The notes beneath the pieces are model-generated. The model had not been told where the DNA came from. It did not search any database and saw nothing but the letters and a program-made list of their open reading frames with translations. 64,000 bases of DNA from Mesorhizobium sp. (GTDB lineage: Bacteria > Pseudomonadota > Alphaproteobacteria > Rhizobiales > Rhizobiaceae). The DNA lies in contig SAPZ01000011.1 in the NCBI GenBank assembly GCA_004020875.1, positions 143,351 through 207,350 of the forward strand, written 5' to 3'. This document shows positions 19,039-27,485 of this stretch, in pieces (position 1 is the stretch's first letter; every line of letters starts with the position of its first letter). The translations under genes and the position numbers were made by a program.

Positions 19039-19770
19039 CTAACCGGGAAAATCCGGCAGGCTGGCAAAGGCCGTTTTCAAGGCGTTCGACCAGCCGTCGG
19101 AGATGGTGCGGTAATAGGGATCGTCCTGGCGGATGCGCCTGTTGAGCCCGACCTTGAAACTGTCCTTCTCCAGGAACAGCAGATCGAGCGGCAGCCCGAC
19201 CGAAAGGTTGGATTTCAGCGTCGAGTCGAACGACACCAGAAGCAGCTTCACCGTTTCGGCCAGGCCCATTGTCGGGTCATAGGCACGGATGATGATCGGC
19301 TTGCCGTATTTCGTCTCGCCGATCTGGAAGAAAGGCGTGTCATCGGTCGACTCGATGAAATTGCCTTCCGGATAGATCATGAACAGCCTGGGCGGGCTGC
19401 CCTTGATCTGGCCGCCGAGGATGAAGGAGGCATTGAAGTAGGAATCCGCCTTGTCGCCGTTCGGCGAGGCATGTTCGATGACTTCCTTGACCGTATCGCC
19501 GACCAGCCGCACCGTCTGGTACATGGACGGCGTCTCGAGCAGCTTCGGATGACGGTCGCCAACGGCCTTGTTGCGCTCGTCGAGCAGGCTGACGACGGCT
19601 TGCGTGGTGGCAAGGTTGCCCGCCGACATCAGCACGATCACGCGCTCGCCGGGCTCTTCCCAGACGTGCATTTTCTTGAAGGTCGAGATCGAATCCATGC
19701 CGGCATTGGTGCGCGTGTCCGACATGAACACGAGCCCCCGATCGATCTTGAGGCCGACGCAATAGGTCAC
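19039..19770 (-). CDS. Anbu, proteasome-related (HslV-like) peptidase
   Basis: A 243-residue Ntn-hydrolase of the Anbu family. It starts MTYCVGLKID, so removal of Met exposes Thr2 as the N-terminal nucleophile. GLVFMSDTRTNAGMDSISTF and the Lys in FKKMHVW are the conserved strand and catalytic-site blocks of the proteasome/HslV fold. Anbu subunits form open helical rings and have no ATPase partner encoded nearby. As in other proteobacteria, the gene is the last of a cassette with ATP-grasp, alpha-E and transglutaminase-like genes. The physiological substrate is unknown. Confidence 0.93.
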   Translation of the reverse strand: MTYCVGLKIDRGLVFMSDTRTNAGMDSISTFKKMHVWEEPGERVIVLMSAGNLATTQAVVSLLDERNKAVGDRHPKLLETPSMYQTVRLVGDTVKEVIEHASPNGDKADSYFNASFILGGQIKGSPPRLFMIYPEGNFIESTDDTPFFQIGETKYGKPIIIRAYDPTMGLAETVKLLLVSFDSTLKSNLSVGLPLDLLFLEKDSFKVGLNRRIRQDDPYYRTISDGWSNALKTAFASLPDFPG

Positions 19771-19802
19771 GATTCTTCTTTAACAGCGAATCCCGTCGGA
19801 AA

Positions 19803-20597
19803 TTACTGCTCCACCGTGACGGTGACGGCAAGCTTCTCTTGCGCCTGCCCCAGCAGTATCCCCGACACCGGCGAGGCGTCGCGATAATCGCGCCCCGTCG
19901 CCACCCGCACATAGCGTTCGTCGGGAGAAATACCGTTGGCCGGATCAAAGGCAACCCATCCGAGCCCCACGACATAGGCCTCGGCCCAGGCATGGCTTGC
20001 AGCCTGCTCGACGGCCGCATCCATCATCAGGTAACCGCTGACATAGCGAGCCGGAAAGCCAAGCGCGACGGCCCCGGCGATGAAGATATGGCTGTGATCC
20101 TGGCAAACGCCGGATTTGAGCGCCAGGGCCTCTTCCGCCGGCGTGACGACGCTGGTCGTGCCCGGTCTGTAGGCGACCCGTTCGCGGATGGCGGCCATCA
20201 ACCTGTGCAGCCGCTCGATCTCGGTTCCCTGCCCGAGCGAGCCGGCCAGTTCACGTATGCCCTCGCCGGCGGCGGTAAGCTGCGTCTGCTGGCCGAACAG
20301 CCAGAGCGGGGCAAAGCCCTGATGCGCGCCCGTCACGCCCGCCGTGTCATGCGTGGTCACCTCTCCCGCCGCCTCGACGGTGATCGTGCTGTGCCCGCTC
20401 TCAGCGCTCACCAGCCGCGTGTCGTTACCGAAATGATCGGTGAAGCGCACCTCCTCGCGCGCGCCTTCGACCTTGATAGCCCAGGAGCCGACGGTCTGCG
20501 TCCGTCCGCTCAGGGGCAGCAGGCGCAGCCGCTGCAGCAGGTATTGCACCGGCGCGTCGTAGCGGTACTCGGTGCGATGGGTGATCTTGAGCCGCAT
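19803..20597 (-). CDS. Transglutaminase-like cysteine peptidase family protein
   Basis: A 264-residue protein: an N-terminal beta domain (MRLKITHRTEYRYDAPVQYL) followed by the transglutaminase core. The triad is visible: Cys in LKSGVCQDHSHIFIAGAVAL, His in ASHAWAEAYVVGLGWVAFD, and Asp in the following FDPANG. No signal peptide is seen, so it is cytoplasmic. It lies 21 bases after the alpha-E gene and 32 before anbu. In this context it is predicted to cleave or exchange amide bonds of peptides made by the ATP-grasp partner. This is inference from conserved neighbourhood. Confidence 0.92.
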   Translation of the reverse strand: MRLKITHRTEYRYDAPVQYLLQRLRLLPLSGRTQTVGSWAIKVEGAREEVRFTDHFGNDTRLVSAESGHSTITVEAAGEVTTHDTAGVTGAHQGFAPLWLFGQQTQLTAAGEGIRELAGSLGQGTEIERLHRLMAAIRERVAYRPGTTSVVTPAEEALALKSGVCQDHSHIFIAGAVALGFPARYVSGYLMMDAAVEQAASHAWAEAYVVGLGWVAFDPANGISPDERYVRVATGRDYRDASPVSGILLGQAQEKLAVTVTVEQ

Positions 20598-20618
20598 GAC
20601 GCCCGCCCTCAGCCCCGC

Positions 20619-21560
20619 TCAATAGAACCGGTAATCCTGGGCAATCTCGTCGCCCAGCCTGGTGTTGTCGCGAATGAACTCGGCCAGAAATTCGTGCAGG
20701 CCGTGATCGAATATGTCCTTGATCGAGCCCCTCTTGAGCAACGCCTGGATCTTCTCGGCCGTGGCGTGGCAGGCATGGCGCTCGCCATAGTCGTCGGCGA
20801 GGAATTTCAGGTGCTCGCCGAGGAAGCGATAGCAGAATGTCAGCGAGCGCGGCATGCGCACATTGAGGATCAGATAGTCGGCAATATTCGTCGGCTTGTA
20901 GTCGGCCTCATAGACCCAGCGATAGGATCGATGCGCCGACACCGAGCGCAGGATCGACTCCCACTGGTAGTTGTCCAGCGTCGAGCCGACCCAGGACAGC
21001 GAAGGCAAGAGAACATAATATTTCACGTCAAGGATGCGCGCCGTGTTGTCGGCGCGCTCGACATAGGTGCCAAGCTGCGAAAAATCGAAAATCTCGTTGC
21101 GCAGCATCGTGCCGTAGAACGAACCGCGGATCAGCGCCGTCTCGCGCTTGATGGAATCGAGCACCGTCGGCAGGTCGCGCTCGTCGATCGGCTTCGCCAG
21201 CATGCGCTTCAGCGACATCCAGGCTTCGTTGATGCTTTCCCAGGTCTCGCGCGTCAGCGCCGTTCGCACCATGCGGGCATTGTTGCGCGCCGTCTCGATC
21301 GACGACATCGTGCTCGACGGGTTCGAGGTGTCGCGCAGCAGAAAGTCGGAGACGTTGGCAGCGGTGTAGTCCTGGTATTTCTGCGAGAACGCATAGTCCG
21401 AGCCGGCGCTGAGCAGCACCGAATTCCATTCCTCCGACGCGTTCTGCGTGCGCGTCAGCGCCATGCGCAGGCCGGCATCGACGAGACGCGCCATGTTTTC
21501 GGCTCGCTCGATATAGCGGTTCATCCAATAGAGACCGTTTGCGGTGCGGCCCAAAAGCAT
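20619..21560 (-). CDS. Alpha-E domain-containing protein
   Basis: A 313-residue, almost entirely helical protein. It starts MLLGRTANGLYWMNRYIERA, the defining opening of the alpha-E family, and later has GTYVERADNTARILDVKYY and LILNVRMPRSLTFCY. Alpha-E proteins are nearly always encoded beside a circularly permuted type 2 ATP-grasp protein and a transglutaminase, as here. Their molecular role is unknown. In this genome a four-helix-bundle insertion separates it from its usual upstream ATP-grasp partner by about 470 bases. Confidence 0.93.
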   Translation of the reverse strand: MLLGRTANGLYWMNRYIERAENMARLVDAGLRMALTRTQNASEEWNSVLLSAGSDYAFSQKYQDYTAANVSDFLLRDTSNPSSTMSSIETARNNARMVRTALTRETWESINEAWMSLKRMLAKPIDERDLPTVLDSIKRETALIRGSFYGTMLRNEIFDFSQLGTYVERADNTARILDVKYYVLLPSLSWVGSTLDNYQWESILRSVSAHRSYRWVYEADYKPTNIADYLILNVRMPRSLTFCYRFLGEHLKFLADDYGERHACHATAEKIQALLKRGSIKDIFDHGLHEFLAEFIRDNTRLGDEIAQDYRFY

Positions 21561-21581
21561 CTCAGCTTGCTCCGGTGTCGA

Positions 21582-21616
21582 GCGAATAGCGAATAGGGAG
21601 TAGCGAATAGGGAAAA
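21582..21616. repeat. Heptamer tandem array, left flank of the four-helix-bundle insertion
   Basis: Five consecutive 7-base units: GCGAATA, GCGAATA, GGGAGTA, GCGAATA, GGGAAAA. The same units occur in inverted orientation at about 22007-22028 on the other side of the broken four-helix-bundle gene. The array lies just upstream of the alpha-E start codon. Confidence 0.8.
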
Positions 21617-21623
21617 AAGGACT

Positions 21624-21992
21624 TCATGACTTTTGTTGCAGGCTCCTGATCATCGAACGCAGCTTTTCCCGATTTCATCAGTTTGGCCAAGCAAGCTGGC
21701 AACCTCCGCTTCGACCATTAGTCTCACCTCCCCACACAGGATGAGATGTGTCTCCAACTCTTTAAGAGAGCCCTGCGCCGCGCGAAGAAATTGAATAAAG
21801 GCTCCTGTACTTTCTCTTCCATGCCCCTCTGCGACATTCGCTGCGATGGAAGCCCCCGAGCGTCGTATCTGAGAGGTCATCCCGTACACTTCACCGTTTG
21901 GAAAACCTCCTGTGGCCGAGTAGCAATTCACTGCCAACTTCAATGCCGCCTTCCAACGACGAGTTCCCTGTAGGAATTGATTGCCGTCGTAT
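21624..21992 (-). pseudogene. Four-helix-bundle protein (S23/Avd-like family), frameshifted
   Basis: The open centre encodes LAVNCYSATGGFPNGEVYG, then TSQIRRSGASIAANVAEGHG, typical of the four-helix-bundle family that includes 23S-rRNA intervening-sequence proteins. Three single-base losses are inferred. One is at the presumed start near 21991 (AT_ACGACG after AGGAGGGGG). One is near 21954, where YRELVV would join WKAALKL. One is near 21663, where EIGK would continue as MLRSMIRSLQQKS to a TGA at 21624. The family has no known enzymatic activity. The gene is bracketed by inverted heptamer arrays and splits the Anbu cassette. Confidence 0.8.
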
Positions 21993-22006
21993 CCCCCTCC
22001 TTCCCT

Positions 22007-22028
22007 TATTCGCTACTCTCTATCGCTC
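22007..22028. repeat. Heptamer array, right flank (inverted relative to 21582-21616)
   Basis: TATTCGC, TACTCTC and TATCGCTC on the plus strand are the reverse complements, with small changes, of the units at 21582-21616. The array ends 1 base before the stop codon of the ATP-grasp gene. Confidence 0.7.
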
Positions 22029-22029
22029 T

Positions 22030-23442
22030 TTAATCATCCAACACCCACGTGTCCTTCGTCCCGCCCCCTTGCGAGGAATTGACGACAAGCGAACCCTCCT
22101 TGAGCGCGACACGCGTCAAGCCGCCCGGCACGATCTGGATTCGGTCCGAAACCAGCACGTAAGGCCGAAGATCGACATGACGCGGCGAAAGACCCTTTTC
22201 GGTCAGGATCGGACAGGTCGACAGCGCCAGCGTCGGCTGGGCGATATAGTTCGAGGGCTTCGCCTGCAGCTTCTTGGCGAACTCCTGGCATTCCTTCTTG
22301 GTCGCGGTGGGGCCGACCAGCATGCCGTAGCCGCCGGAGCCGTGCACTTCCTTGATCACCAGCTCGCTGATGTGCTCGAGCACATATTTGAGGCTGTCCG
22401 GCTCCGAGCAGCGCCAGGTCGGGATGTTGCCGAGGATGGCCTTGCGGCCGGTGTAGAACTCGACGATCTCGGGCATGTAGGAATAAATCGCCTTGTCGTC
22501 GGCGATTCCGGTGCCAGGCGCATTGGCGATGGTGATGTTGCCGGCGCGGTAGACATCCATGATGCCCGGCACGCCGAGCGCGGAGTCCGGGCGGAAAGTC
22601 AGCGGATCGAGGAAAGCGTCGTCGACGCGGCGGTAAAGCACATCGATCTGCTTGTAGCCTTCGGTCGTGCGCATCGCGACGTGGCCGTCAACGACGCGCA
22701 GATCCTGCCCCTCGACGAGCTGCACGCCCATCTGGTCCGCAAGGAAGGCATGCTCGAAATAGGCAGAGTTGTAGGAGCCTGGCGTCAGCACCGCGATGGT
22801 CGGCGCGCCCTTGGCGCTTTGCGGCCGCACCGCGGCGAGCGACTGGCGCAGGAGTTGCGGATAGTTCTCGACCGGCCGCACCTTGATCTTCTGGAACAAC
22901 TCCGGAAAGAGCTGCATCATCGTCTCGCGGTTCTCCAGCATGTAGGAGACACCGGACGGCGTGCGGGCATTGTCCTCCAGCACGTAGAAGTCGTTCTCCG
23001 ATATGCGGACGATGTCGACGCCGATGATATGAGTGTAGACGCCGGCCGGCGGCCTGACACCGATCATCTCGGGCAGGAAGGCCTCGTTCCTGGCAACGAG
23101 ATCCCTCGGCACGCGCCCGGCCCGCAGGATCTCCTGGCGGTGATAGATGTCGTCGAGAAAGGCGTTCAGCGCCTGCACGCGCTGCTCGATGCCCTGTGTC
23201 AGCCGGCGCCATTCCTGGCCGGATAGGATGCGCGGCACAATGTCGAAAGGGATCAGCCGTTCGGACGCTTCCTGCTCGCCATAGACGGCAAAGGTGATAC
23301 CGGTCTTGCGGAAGACGCGCTCGGCGTCCTGCATTTTCTGGGTAAGCCTGGCCGGGTCCTGCTCCTTCAGCCAGCGATCATAAGCCTCATAAGGTCTTCT
23401 CAATCCGGAAACGTCCGGAAGCATTTCATCGAAGGCTGCCAA
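22030..23442 (-). CDS. Circularly permuted type 2 ATP-grasp protein
   Basis: A 470-residue ATP-grasp ligase-like protein. Key blocks are IGVDIVRISENDFYVLEDNA and RTPSGVSYMLENR, then LTPGSYNSAYFEHAFLADQ, VIKEVHGSGGYGMLVGP, and the C-terminal HVDLRPYVLVSDRI. ATP-grasp enzymes form amide bonds through an acyl phosphate; this class is predicted to make or ligate short peptides. TTG 23442 is preferred because AGAGGGGAG lies seven bases upstream and the product then begins AAFDEMLPD. An ATG at 23499 would add a 19-residue extension. It is the first gene of the Anbu cassette. Confidence 0.92.
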   Translation of the reverse strand: MAAFDEMLPDVSGLRRPYEAYDRWLKEQDPARLTQKMQDAERVFRKTGITFAVYGEQEASERLIPFDIVPRILSGQEWRRLTQGIEQRVQALNAFLDDIYHRQEILRAGRVPRDLVARNEAFLPEMIGVRPPAGVYTHIIGVDIVRISENDFYVLEDNARTPSGVSYMLENRETMMQLFPELFQKIKVRPVENYPQLLRQSLAAVRPQSAKGAPTIAVLTPGSYNSAYFEHAFLADQMGVQLVEGQDLRVVDGHVAMRTTEGYKQIDVLYRRVDDAFLDPLTFRPDSALGVPGIMDVYRAGNITIANAPGTGIADDKAIYSYMPEIVEFYTGRKAILGNIPTWRCSEPDSLKYVLEHISELVIKEVHGSGGYGMLVGPTATKKECQEFAKKLQAKPSNYIAQPTLALSTCPILTEKGLSPRHVDLRPYVLVSDRIQIVPGGLTRVALKEGSLVVNSSQGGGTKDTWVLDD

Positions 23443-23609
23443 TCGCGTACTCCCCTCTAAGACCATTTCACTGGCCTGGCCGGAGAAAATCAAGCGCAAT
23501 CGGTGATTTAAGAAGCGATGACGGCCGCTCTATGCAAATTGCCTAATTTTAAGGCATGAGCACCAAGACCAGGTCACCTCCTGCTTCCGGGCCGGGCATC
23601 GCCAGCCGG

Positions 23610-23846
23610 TCAGAACGCCCGGAAGGTGACGATGGTGAAGGTGTCCTTGATTCCGGGCAGGATCTGCACCCGCTCATTGACGAAGTGGCCGATATCCTCC
23701 ACGTCGTCGACGTAGAATTTGGCGAGCAGGTCGTAATTGCCGGCGGTCGAGTAGATTTCGGAGGCGATCTCGGCGTCAGCAAGCGCGCTGGCGACCTCAT
23801 AGGCCTTGCCCAGATCGCATTTAATCTGCACGAAAAATGCCTTCAT
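23610..23846 (-). CDS. Stand-alone Lrp/AsnC ligand-binding (RAM) domain protein
   Basis: A 78-residue protein consisting of only the ligand-binding domain of Lrp/AsnC regulators: VQIKCDLGKAYEVASALADA, then STAGNYDLLAKFYVDD and LPGIKDTFTIVTF. There is no helix-turn-helix, so it cannot bind DNA alone. Such stand-alone RAM proteins form ring oligomers that bind amino acids and may mix with full Lrp proteins. It appears monocistronic. Confidence 0.9.
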   Translation of the reverse strand: MKAFFVQIKCDLGKAYEVASALADAEIASEIYSTAGNYDLLAKFYVDDVEDIGHFVNERVQILPGIKDTFTIVTFRAF

Positions 23847-24056
23847 TGCCTGGTCCTGCCGCCTGCGTCATGAATAAGCGGCCCTTGTGGCAGACTGCCG
23901 CCCGGCTTTCAAGCTTCACGCGCCGCGCAGATCAAAGAGTACCTGCTCCCGCCTCCGGCGGGAAATGGCGAAATCTTCGCAGGTCGGTGAAACCACGCCG
24001 TGCCGCGACGCGTATATTAGAGTAGTTCGGCAAGCGAATTTCCCGGGAGGCAGCCA

Positions 24057-24476
24057 ATGCGCCGCGCATTGTTCGCGTTAGCTATTGTTCCAATGCTGAT
24101 GACCTCGTCTGCCTTGGCCGGCGATGCGGAGGTCAAGGCCGCGCAGACGGTTATCGACAGCCAGCTGAAGGCCTTCATCGCCAATGATGGCGCCGCCGCC
24201 TATAGTTTCGCCGCGCCGAACGTGAAGCAGATATTTCCGACCGTCGAAACCTTCATGAACATGGTGACGAATGGCTACGCGCCCGTGCGAAAACCCCAAT
24301 CCTATTCCTTCGGCAAGGTCGAGGAGACGGGGCCAGGTTCGATCGTCCAGCAGGTCCTGATCGTCGGGCCCGACGGTAAGGATTACGAGGCGGTCTATAC
24401 GCTGCAGCAGCAGGCGGATGGCAGCTTCAAGATCACCGGCTGCAGCCTGCGAGCCTCGACCTCGGTCAGCACCTGA
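24057..24476 (+). CDS. DUF4864 domain-containing secreted protein
   Basis: A 139-residue protein with a signal peptide (MRRALFALAIVPMLMTSSALA, cleavage near residue 21). The rest matches the DUF4864 pattern: VIDSQLKAFIANDGAAAYSF, NVKQIFPTVETFMNMVTNGY, and the final DGSFKITGCSL. The fold is probably NTF2-like. Function is unknown. GGGAGG lies just before the ATG. Confidence 0.88.
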   Translation: MRRALFALAIVPMLMTSSALAGDAEVKAAQTVIDSQLKAFIANDGAAAYSFAAPNVKQIFPTVETFMNMVTNGYAPVRKPQSYSFGKVEETGPGSIVQQVLIVGPDGKDYEAVYTLQQQADGSFKITGCSLRASTSVST

Positions 24477-24521
24477 CCAACTCCGAGAAACCCGCGGGTC
24501 CGGTATGGACCGAGCCTACAC

Positions 24522-25997
24522 TCAATCCCGGCGGTGATACAGCGTCCAGGCCAGGCCTGAAAGACCCCAGCTAGTCGAGGCATCGACACGCTCATAGGCC
24601 GACCCGCAAGCCGGCGCGGCGTCGACATATTGCGGCTGCCGATCGATGGGCCCCTCGAGGATCAGCCAGGACGGACGCTCGTCACATATTTTGTCCGTCG
24701 CGACAAACGAGGCCTGACGCCCGAGCCGTTTGGCAAAATAGTCGACGGTCATCACGGTGCGGAATTCCTGGTTGGTAGCGTAGTCGGCTGCGCCGTCACG
24801 AGTCATTTTGTCGACCGTCGCGGCGTAGGACCCCCGCGCATATTTGTAGAATGGCAGCAGAAGCGTCGTCGTGCCGGCGAGGATTGCCACCATCGCGACC
24901 GCCGCGAACAGACGGTACTTGCCTCCGGCGGCGAAACCACGCCCAAGCAGCTCACCCGCCCACAACAACATCAATGTTGCGGGAACGAGGAAGTAGCGCG
25001 GGAATTCGGAATTGGGCGGTCGTGCCATTGCCATGATTACAGGCAGCCCGACGATCCCAATGACAAAGAGGCTCGCTCGCCGATCGCGCCATATGGCGGC
25101 GCAGACGCACACGACCCCGCAGACGGCAGTGATGGAAGCCCAGTCGCCGATCCAATCCGGCACGCCAAACAGGTAGCGGATCATTCCGCCATAACCCTGC
25201 CCAAAGGCGTGAAGCGAAAATGGCAGGACGCCACCGATCCTGAACCCGAACAGCAGCGAGCCAATCAGCATGCAGGCGGCAAGCGGCAGCACGGCCAGGA
25301 ACGCCGGCGCGAAGATCTGACCGAGCTCGACATTGACCCGCCCGAGGCTGCCGTTGCGCCGCCAGACGATCCAGGCGGCCCAGGCAACCAGAACAGCCAC
25401 GGTTTCCACCATGATGAGATGGGACAGAAAGCCGAGGAGGACGATCGCCCCGAACGCAACACCCGAGCCTCTTCCGTCGAGCCGGCGCTCCAGGAACATG
25501 GCGGCAAGAAGCGTGAACAACACCAAGCCGGCATAGCCTCTCGCTTCCGAGCCATAGTGAACCATCGGATAGCTGATGGCGAACAGCAGGCTTGTGGCGA
25601 CAGCGGCCCACCGTCCGCGAGCAGCCGCTCCCGCGGCGACGATGGAGCCGACACCCAGCGCGATCGACAGCGCGCGCTGGAGCAACGGTGAGGCATCGGG
25701 GCCGACCAGGTAGAGATAGATCGAATTGAGGAAATGATTGTTGTCGTGATTTATTCGCCAGAATATCTGGTCGATCGAGGTGAGCGGTTCAAGCTGCACT
25801 AGGCTCCAGATCTCATCCAGCCATAGGTCGCCACGCGCGCCGAGCATGCGCAGGACGAGGCCGGCGAGCCCGATGACCGCGACAGCCGGCAAAACCGCTC
25901 CCGCCCATTGCTGAACGGCGGCAGCAGACTCGCGAGAGCCGCTAGCGCGATTTGTTTGCGCCTCGCCCGACGCCGAGGCTTGTCCCGAGACGAGCAA
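24522..25997 (-). CDS. GT-C type membrane glycosyltransferase (GT39/PMT-like)
   Basis: A 491-residue protein with about eleven membrane segments. The first luminal loop carries the acidic motif DLWLDEIWSLVQ, typical of GT-C glycosyltransferases that use polyprenyl-phosphate sugars. RINHDNNHFLNS in the same loop and YGSEARGYAGLVL in the next region are also characteristic. The C-terminal domain is soluble and periplasmic. The sugar and acceptor cannot be inferred. It is convergent with the DUF4864 gene and not linked to other polysaccharide genes. Confidence 0.8.
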   Translation of the reverse strand: MLVSGQASASGEAQTNRASGSRESAAAVQQWAGAVLPAVAVIGLAGLVLRMLGARGDLWLDEIWSLVQLEPLTSIDQIFWRINHDNNHFLNSIYLYLVGPDASPLLQRALSIALGVGSIVAAGAAARGRWAAVATSLLFAISYPMVHYGSEARGYAGLVLFTLLAAMFLERRLDGRGSGVAFGAIVLLGFLSHLIMVETVAVLVAWAAWIVWRRNGSLGRVNVELGQIFAPAFLAVLPLAACMLIGSLLFGFRIGGVLPFSLHAFGQGYGGMIRYLFGVPDWIGDWASITAVCGVVCVCAAIWRDRRASLFVIGIVGLPVIMAMARPPNSEFPRYFLVPATLMLLWAGELLGRGFAAGGKYRLFAAVAMVAILAGTTTLLLPFYKYARGSYAATVDKMTRDGAADYATNQEFRTVMTVDYFAKRLGRQASFVATDKICDERPSWLILEGPIDRQPQYVDAAPACGSAYERVDASTSWGLSGLAWTLYHRRD

Positions 25998-26092
25998 GGT
26001 CTCCGCCTTTGCCTGAAGTCATCCCGGCAATCTGTACAATCACAGTCGTTTCAAAATGGTTCGCGCACGCTCAAGTGGAGGCCTGCAGCCAC

Positions 26093-27223
26093 TTAGCGCG
26101 CCGGAATATCGCCTCGCGACCAGCCTTCGGCGATCTCAGCGGCGCGCGCTTCAAAAACCCGCGCCTCGATAGCTGCCCGGATGTCCTGCATCAGCTTCTG
26201 ATAGTAGGACAGGTTGTTCCAGGTCAGCAGCATCGCTCCGAGCGACTCCTGCGAGCGCACCAGGTGATGCAGATAGGCACGCGAGTAATCGCGCGCCGCC
26301 GGGCAATCGCTTTCCTCGTCGAGCGGCCGAGGATCTTCGGCGTGGCGGGCATTCCTGAGATTGACCTTGCCGCGGCGCGTATAGGCAAGGCCATGGCGGC
26401 CGGCGCGGGTCGGCATCACGCAGTCGAACATGTCGATGCCGCGCGCCACCGATTTCAATATGTCGTCCGGCGTGCCGACGCCCATCAGGTAGCGCGGCTT
26501 GTCGGCCGGCAGCTCCGGGCAGGCGATGTCGAGCATCTCCAGCATCACCGATTGCGGCTCGCCGACCGCCAGCCCGCCGACGGCATAGCCTTTCAGATCC
26601 ATGGCCTTAAGCGCCTGCGCCGAACGCACGCGCATCGGCGCGCTGTCGCCGCCCTGGACGATGCCGAACATCGCCTTGCCCGGCTGGTCGCCGAAGGCCG
26701 CCTTGCAGCGCTCGGCCCAGCGCAGCGACAATTCCATCGCGCGCTCGATTTCCTTGGGCTTTGCCGGCAGCGCGGTGCATTCGTCCAGCTGCATCTGGAT
26801 ATCGGAATCGAGCAATCCCTGGATCTCGATCGACCGCTCCGGCGACATCTCGTAAGGCGCGCCGTCGATATGCGAGCGGAAGGTGACGCCCTGTTCGGTC
26901 AGTTTCCGGAGCTTCGACAGCGACATGACCTGGAAGCCGCCACTGTCGGTCAGGATCGGATGCGGCCAGCGCGCGAACTCGTGCAGGCCGCCGAGCCTGG
27001 CCACGCGCTCGGCACCCGGCCGTAGCATCAGATGATAGGTGTTGCCGAGGATTATGTCGGCGCCGACGCCGCGCACCTGATCCATATACATGGCCTTGAC
27101 GGTGCCGCCAGTGCCGACCGGCATAAAGGCCGGCGTGCGGATCTCACCGCGCGGCATCGAGACAAGACCGCGCCTGGCCTTGCCGTCCGTGGCAAGCACC
27201 TTGAACGAAAAAGTTTCAGCCAT
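26093..27223 (-). CDS. tgt: tRNA-guanine transglycosylase, with altered zinc site
   Basis: A 376-residue enzyme that swaps guanine 34 for preQ1 in tRNAs with GUN anticodons. Active-site blocks are present: [27 protein letters not shown], and [17 protein letters not shown] with the nucleophilic Asp. The zinc site differs from E. coli Tgt, where the ligands are Cys302, Cys304, Cys307 and His333. Here the aligned positions are Ser305, Cys307, Ala310 and Asn336 ([11 protein letters not shown] and LTWNNLSYY). The frame is open to 27388, but the ATG at 27223 gives the standard MAETFSFKV start. It overlaps the preceding small gene by 8 bases, in the order queA, small gene, tgt. Confidence 0.95.
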   Translation of the reverse strand: MAETFSFKVLATDGKARRGLVSMPRGEIRTPAFMPVGTGGTVKAMYMDQVRGVGADIILGNTYHLMLRPGAERVARLGGLHEFARWPHPILTDSGGFQVMSLSKLRKLTEQGVTFRSHIDGAPYEMSPERSIEIQGLLDSDIQMQLDECTALPAKPKEIERAMELSLRWAERCKAAFGDQPGKAMFGIVQGGDSAPMRVRSAQALKAMDLKGYAVGGLAVGEPQSVMLEMLDIACPELPADKPRYLMGVGTPDDILKSVARGIDMFDCVMPTRAGRHGLAYTRRGKVNLRNARHAEDPRPLDEESDCPAARDYSRAYLHHLVRSQESLGAMLLTWNNLSYYQKLMQDIRAAIEARVFEARAAEIAEGWSRGDIPAR

Positions 27224-27485
27224 TGAATCCCTTGTCGTGCACCGGGGCAACAGACGCTTGCTCGTCGAGCGACTGCCGGTAGCGGATGTAGCCGCGCATG
27301 AATCTCGGCGATGGCGGCACGGAGATCGCAGGCTCGGTCTTTTCCGGCAGCAGGTCCCATAACTCGGGGTGATGCCAGCACAGATCATGCCCGGTCACAT
27401 CGCGATGCGCGCGGATACCGACGCGCAGCTTCCTCACCTCCGCGATCAGCGTGTCGCGGTCCATGCCGTCGAGATCATCGTCCAT
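27216..27485 (-). CDS. Conserved hypothetical protein between queA and tgt
   Basis: An 89-residue protein starting [20 protein letters not shown]. The middle [20 protein letters not shown] has closely spaced His and Cys residues that could bind a metal. I know of no assigned function. It overlaps queA by 11 bases and tgt by 8, which strongly supports translation as part of the queuosine operon. An upstream start at 27572 is rejected because it would lie wholly within queA. Confidence 0.75.
   Translation of the reverse strand: MDDDLDGMDRDTLIAEVRKLRVGIRAHRDVTGHDLCWHHPELWDLLPEKTEPAISVPPSPRFMRGYIRYRQSLDEQASVAPVHDKGFNG

Noticed and set aside
21624-21992. Possible diversity-generating retroelement (Avd-like helper)
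   Set aside because: The four-helix-bundle family includes Avd, but there is no reverse transcriptase, template repeat or variable gene nearby.
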